DNA of 64,000 bases from TMED23 sp913054205. GTDB lineage: Bacteria > Pseudomonadota > Alphaproteobacteria > Rhodospirillales > UBA2165. How positions within the stretch are numbered: the stretch's first letter is position 1; each line of letters opens with the position of its first letter. The translations under genes and the position numbers were made by a program. The notes beneath the pieces are model-generated. The model was not told the origin of the DNA, made no database searches, and worked only from the letters and a program-made list of their open reading frames with translations. Of this stretch, positions 60,204-64,000 are shown piece after piece. The stretch covers positions 8,686-72,685 of the forward strand of contig JAYGEG010000040.1 in the NCBI GenBank assembly GCA_046582495.1. Direction: 5' to 3'.

Positions 60204-60721
60204 TTGGCTTCCGCTAGCTTGTTTCGGTTAAGCTTAAAGAAGGCTGCAACTTTACTGGTGATGTCTACGCTGATCTCGCGAACGCCGCGCTTTCTCGCAT
60301 CTTTTTCCGCCATTAAAGTTGCAAATGTTTGGGTGAGAATATTGTAACTGGTGATCATGCGGCTGTTGCCGGAAGTGATATTTGCGCCATCGGATTTTCG
60401 GGTAACAGTGTAGCTTGCCCGGAGAATTAAATTCGCCCGAGTCGCAATTTCAGATTTTTTGACCGCCAATCCTTGCTTACTTTCTGTTAATTTAACGGTA
60501 AGAACGTATCGGCTGACGCGCGCCCGTCCCTTTGGCGTAATGCGTCGTTCTAATTCATTGCGCAATTGCTGGCCGATACGGTTCTCAATCGGCGCAATTG
60601 CAATTTCACGCATTTCAGCCCGAAAGACTGAATTGTTAGCGGAACCATATGTCGGCTGAAAACCGCATCCGGATAATAGGAGTAACGAAAAGACAGTGAC
60701 TGTTTTTTTAAGCAACAACAT
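60200..60721 (-). CDS. lptE: LPS-assembly lipoprotein LptE
   Basis: 173 residues. A signal peptide ends with the lipobox LSGC, followed by GFQPTYG, the usual motif after the lipid-anchored Cys in alphaproteobacterial LptE. The rest is a compact alpha/beta domain (IAPIENRIGQQLRNELERRI). It supports LptD in exporting lipopolysaccharide to the outer membrane. The start lies inside the leuS end and the stop overlaps holA. Confidence 0.9.
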   Translation of the reverse strand: MLLLKKTVTVFSLLLLSGCGFQPTYGSANNSVFRAEMREIAIAPIENRIGQQLRNELERRITPKGRARVSRYVLTVKLTESKQGLAVKKSEIATRANLILRASYTVTRKSDGANITSGNSRMITSYNILTQTFATLMAEKDARKRGVREISVDITSKVAAFFKLNRNKLAEAK

Positions 60722-63272
60722 TTAAAATCCGATTGGGCACATAAATTATTTTACGCACCTTTTTCCCCTCAATGGCCTTTACAACGGTATCCAAATTCAT
60801 CCCTGCTTCTTCGGCGGTTTCCTGGCTACAATCTACGGGCAATTCAATGGTTCCCCGCATTTTGCCATTTACTTGAACACCGACAGTAACCATATCTTCG
60901 ACAAGAAGTGTTTCATCATACTCCGGCCAGGGCGTTTCTATAACATATTTTTTATGTCCCAATGCATGCCACATTTCTTCGGCAATATGCGGAATGATTG
61001 GCCCAATTAATTTAACGACGGTTTCCATACCATCTCGGTATACCCAAGAGGCGCCGGCGCTTTCTGGGTCCATGCTATCGAGCGAATTGGTGAGCTCTCG
61101 GATGCGGGCAACGGCCTTATTGAAATGAAATTTATCGAGATCGTTACTCACCGCGTGGACGGTTTGGTGAATAAGCCGTCTAATTTTCTCAATATCTTCT
61201 GAAATTTCTTGCGGCATTGGTGCGCCAAGTTCACCGACAGGAATATTGGGTTCTGAAACCATCCGCCACAATCGATTGATGTAGCGCCAAGCACCTTCAA
61301 TACCAGCTTCCGTCCAATCCAGATCTCGATCCGGCGGGCTGTCGGAAAGCATAAATAACCGAGCCGTATCTGCGCCGTATTCAGAAATAATGATTTCCGG
61401 ATCCACCACATTCTTTTTCGATTTGCTCATTTTTTCAGAGCGGCCGAGCTTAACCGGCTCGTTGGTCGCGACGCTCACGAAGGAACCATCATCTGCCTTT
61501 TTAACCTCATCCGGTAAAAGCCATGCGCCACTAGAATCTTGGTAGGTTTCATGGCAAATCATGCCTTGAGTCATCAAGCCGGCAAACGGTTCTTTGACAC
61601 TTAAATAGCCGCACTTTTGCAACGCGCGGGTGAAGAAGCGGGAATACAATAAATGCAAGACGGCATGTTCGATACCGCCGATATACTGATCAACCGGCAG
61701 CCAATAATCGACAGCTTTTTTATCCAATCCTTCATCGGCGTGCGGGGAGCAAAAGCGGGCAAAATACCAAGAAGATTCAAAAAACGTATCAAAGGTATCG
61801 GTTTCTCTGATTGCTGCTTTACCGCAACTCGGGCAATCAACATGCTTCCAGGTTGGGTGGTGATCGAGCGGGTTGCCGGGTTTATCAAAACTAATATCTG
61901 TGGGCAGTTCGACCGGCAATTGATCTTCAGGCACCGGAACTGTGCCGCAATCTTCACAATTGATTGTCGGAATTGGACACCCCCAATAGCGCTGTCTGGA
62001 GATGCCCCAATCACGCAAACGGTAATTGATTTCGCGCGTCCCCGCATTCAAGGCTTCAAGTTTGTCGGCAACAACCGATTTTGCATCCGGTATAGAAAGT
62101 CCATCCAGAAAATCAGAATTAATGTGGATCCCTTCATCAACAAAGGCTTCATTGCCGATTTCAAAGGAACCAGCGTCGACATCTTTGGGCGCGACAACTG
62201 GAATGACGGGCAGATTATATTTTCGGGCGAATTCCAAATCTCGTTGGTCGTGGGCCGGACACCCAAAGATCGCGCCGGTGCCATATTCCATGAGCACAAA
62301 ATTTGCGACATAAATCGGCAGGGTTTCGCCGTCAACAAAAGGATGCTTCACAAAAAGGCCTGTATCAAAACCTTTTTTCTCGGCCGTTTCAATCGCCGCT
62401 TCGCTGGTACCGAGGCGATTACATTCTGCAATAAATTCGGCCAGGTCTTCACGTTCCTTACCCAATTTTTCCGCCAGCGGATGGTTGGCAGAAATTGCAC
62501 AGAAGGAGGCGCCAAAAAGCGTGTCTGCCCGCGTCGTGAATACCTCAATATAGTCATCGGTTTCGGTGAGTTGAAATTTAACCCGCATGCCTTCTGACCG
62601 ACCGATCCAATTTTCTTGCATGAGGCGAACCCGGTCCGGCCAGCGGTCTAATTCCTTAATCGAGGACAGCAGATCATCAGCATATTCAGTAATTTTTAAG
62701 AACCACTGGGTGAGTTGTTTTTTTTCAACCAGCGCGCCAGACCGCCAACCGCGCCCTTCAATCACCTGTTCATTGGCGAGAACTGTATTTTCTTCGGGGT
62801 CCCAATTCACCCAGGATTCTTTTCTGTAGGCCAACCCCGCTTTAATGAAATCCAAAAACATTTTTTGCTCATGGGCGTAGTATTCGGGCGTGCAGGTGGC
62901 GAGCTCTCTTTTCCAATCATAGGATAAGCCCATAGACTTTAATTGTTCGCGCATCGTTGCAATATTTTGCTGGGTCCATTCGGCTGGCGGCACATTATTG
63001 GCAATGGCGGCGTTCTCTGCCGGCAAACCAAAAGCATCCCAGCCCATCGGGTGAAGCACATTAAAGCCGCGCGCTTTTTTGTAGCGGGCAACCAAATCGC
63101 CCAAGGTGTAATTGCGCACATGCCCCATATGAATGCGCCCCGACGGATAGGGAAACATCTCTAAAACATAATATTTAGGCAAATCATCCGTTTCGGATAC
63201 TTCAAAACATTTTTTGTCTTGCCAGGTTTTTTGCCAGCGGGTTTCCGCCTCTTTGAAGTTATAGCGGGCCAT
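60708..63272 (-). CDS. leuS: Leucyl-tRNA synthetase
   Basis: 854 residues, family length. YVLEMFPYPSGRIHMGHVRNYTLGD carries the HIGH-type motif (HMGH) and EKMSKSKKNVVDPE the KMSKS loop. The CP1 editing domain lies between about residues 220 and 410 (TTRADTLFGASFCAI with the conserved T-rich site). It charges tRNA-Leu. It is in the DUF3576-leuS-lptE-holA order found in alphaproteobacteria. Confidence 0.98.
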   Translation of the reverse strand: MARYNFKEAETRWQKTWQDKKCFEVSETDDLPKYYVLEMFPYPSGRIHMGHVRNYTLGDLVARYKKARGFNVLHPMGWDAFGLPAENAAIANNVPPAEWTQQNIATMREQLKSMGLSYDWKRELATCTPEYYAHEQKMFLDFIKAGLAYRKESWVNWDPEENTVLANEQVIEGRGWRSGALVEKKQLTQWFLKITEYADDLLSSIKELDRWPDRVRLMQENWIGRSEGMRVKFQLTETDDYIEVFTTRADTLFGASFCAISANHPLAEKLGKEREDLAEFIAECNRLGTSEAAIETAEKKGFDTGLFVKHPFVDGETLPIYVANFVLMEYGTGAIFGCPAHDQRDLEFARKYNLPVIPVVAPKDVDAGSFEIGNEAFVDEGIHINSDFLDGLSIPDAKSVVADKLEALNAGTREINYRLRDWGISRQRYWGCPIPTINCEDCGTVPVPEDQLPVELPTDISFDKPGNPLDHHPTWKHVDCPSCGKAAIRETDTFDTFFESSWYFARFCSPHADEGLDKKAVDYWLPVDQYIGGIEHAVLHLLYSRFFTRALQKCGYLSVKEPFAGLMTQGMICHETYQDSSGAWLLPDEVKKADDGSFVSVATNEPVKLGRSEKMSKSKKNVVDPEIIISEYGADTARLFMLSDSPPDRDLDWTEAGIEGAWRYINRLWRMVSEPNIPVGELGAPMPQEISEDIEKIRRLIHQTVHAVSNDLDKFHFNKAVARIRELTNSLDSMDPESAGASWVYRDGMETVVKLIGPIIPHIAEEMWHALGHKKYVIETPWPEYDETLLVEDMVTVGVQVNGKMRGTIELPVDCSQETAEEAGMNLDTVVKAIEGKKVRKIIYVPNRILNVVA

Positions 63273-63394
63273 TCGAACTTAGTGTCTCCTGAGAGCCTGA
63301 AAGAATAATCAGATTACATATTTGTGATGCTTGATAATCATTTGCGTCACAAAATAGCAAGCTTTGATGTGGCATGAGATAATTGATGGCGTGA

Positions 63395-63952
63395 TTATTG
63401 GGCGCTGCGATTCCTAAACTGCCGTGCGCGCATGAGAATTGCGTTCTCAAGTTTTGTGGCGGTATTGGCCTGTACAGTTGAATCTTGCCAATCGCCCCGG
63501 CTGTTTTTGATCTGCCTGAAAACGGAAACACGCACACCGTCGGCGCGCAACGCACGGCCCAGAATATAAATGTTCATTTTAAAGCGTTCGTTGGGAGCTG
63601 AAGGCGGCGCATACCAATCGGTGATGACAACACCGCCGAACGGGTCGGCGGATACAATCGGCCAGACAGACATTGTGTCCAAGGTGGCGCGCCATAAAAA
63701 CGCGTTCACGCCAATTCCAGAAGTGTCTGCTCCTGCCGCAGGTTTGTCATCTCCCCCAAGGCTAAAGCCCTTACCATCGCCAAATATTGTCTCCCTTTTT
63801 TTGTCACCATCGACGACTTCACCGTCCATATTGGTGACCGTACCGCCTTCACATGCAGAAACGGCGAGAATTAATGACAAAATCGCAAGAAATTTTATAT
63901 TTTTGCGAAAACGTTTTTCGCCTTCGAAAAAGGATTGTAAACCGTTGATCAT
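63395..63952 (-). CDS. DUF3576 lipoprotein
   Basis: 185 residues. A signal peptide ends in the lipobox VSAC. The DUF3576 part follows: GIGVNAFLWRATLDTMSVWPIVSADPFGGVVITDWYAPPSAPNERFKMNIYILGRALRADGVRVSVFRQ. The function is unknown, but it sits upstream of leuS and lptE in many alphaproteobacteria and may be part of the outer-membrane machinery. The 122 bases before leuS contain nothing I can identify. The gene's promoter is probably near or beyond the window edge. Confidence 0.9.
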   Translation of the reverse strand: MINGLQSFFEGEKRFRKNIKFLAILSLILAVSACEGGTVTNMDGEVVDGDKKRETIFGDGKGFSLGGDDKPAAGADTSGIGVNAFLWRATLDTMSVWPIVSADPFGGVVITDWYAPPSAPNERFKMNIYILGRALRADGVRVSVFRQIKNSRGDWQDSTVQANTATKLENAILMRARQFRNRSAQ

Positions 63953-64000
63953 ATTACCTAATTTTCTATTCTATGGGCATTTTTGAGCGCAAATATGGCC

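Noticed and set aside
61653..62597. 314-codon plus-strand ORF opposite leuS
   Set aside because: Shadow of leuS on the other strand, with no domain or ribosome-binding site.

Overview
The window is a piece of an alphaproteobacterial chromosome, and it includes the likely replication origin. The family content (HslUV, HrcA-GrpE-DnaK-DnaJ, TimA/Tim44-like, FxsA, DUF3576-LeuS-LptE-HolA, ParA-ParB), the hemE | intergenic | ppsR-maf-aroE-coaE-dnaQ order (from memory the Caulobacter origin order) and a moderate base composition suggest an uncultured, Rhodospirillales-like lineage. I cannot name a genus. No rRNA, tRNA or CRISPR array was seen.

Layout. 1-4808 (minus): an operon running from a PfkB/adenosine kinase-type sugar kinase through two family-9 glycosyltransferases flanking a methyltransferase to an AmpG-type permease cut by the window edge. 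5017-7537 (plus): CysZ/EI24 membrane protein, bactofilin and a Glu/Pro-rich lipoprotein. 7547-14414 (minus): nth, dapB, dnaJ, dnaK, grpE, hrcA. 14580-21645 (mostly plus): rph, rdgB, hemW, rsmI, yraN, BON lipoprotein and gshB, with an LpoA-like lipoprotein on the other strand. 21652-22423: a scar where a truncated minus-strand gene abuts the C-terminal remnant of comM. 22433-26400 (minus): hinT, hisE, hisF, hisA, hisH, DUF2628 and hisB. 26585-28485 (plus): hslVU. 28530-30522: a dioxygenase gene between REP-like hairpins, then a dead metallo-beta-lactamase-fold gene. 30610-36393 (minus): XRE regulator, smr, lutCBA, mltA and timA. 36649-37726 (plus): fxsA and secB. 37787-42117 (minus): nitrilase-family hydrolase, dnaQ, coaE, aroE, maf, ppsR. 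42118-42612: probable oriC. 42613-46690 (plus): hemE, hemH, hemJ, rho. 46808-52957 (minus): nitronate monooxygenase-like gene, two quinone reductase-like paralogues, an ogt gene split by a 585-bp insertion, and a DUF255 thioredoxin-fold protein. 53072-59165 (plus): mnmE, mnmG, rsmG, parA, parB with three perfect parS sites. 59184-63952 (minus): holA, lptE, leuS and a DUF3576 lipoprotein.

How it fits together. The 42-59 kb part is an origin/segregation region: an AT-rich segment with DnaA-box-like sites, then parS sites and parAB about 12-17 kb away, with genes on each side mostly transcribed away from the origin. The remaining genes are mostly housekeeping: heat shock, histidine synthesis, haem synthesis, tRNA modification, cell envelope and nucleotide-pool cleaning. 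Accessory changes are small and local. The most notable is the structured 585-bp element inside ogt, bounded by 7-bp direct repeats and carrying a small ribbon-helix-helix-like ORF. Others are the comM deletion scar, a metallo-hydrolase gene with an in-frame stop and a frameshift, REP-like hairpins around a dioxygenase gene, tandem hairpins after rho, and a maf gene that seems to start at CTG.
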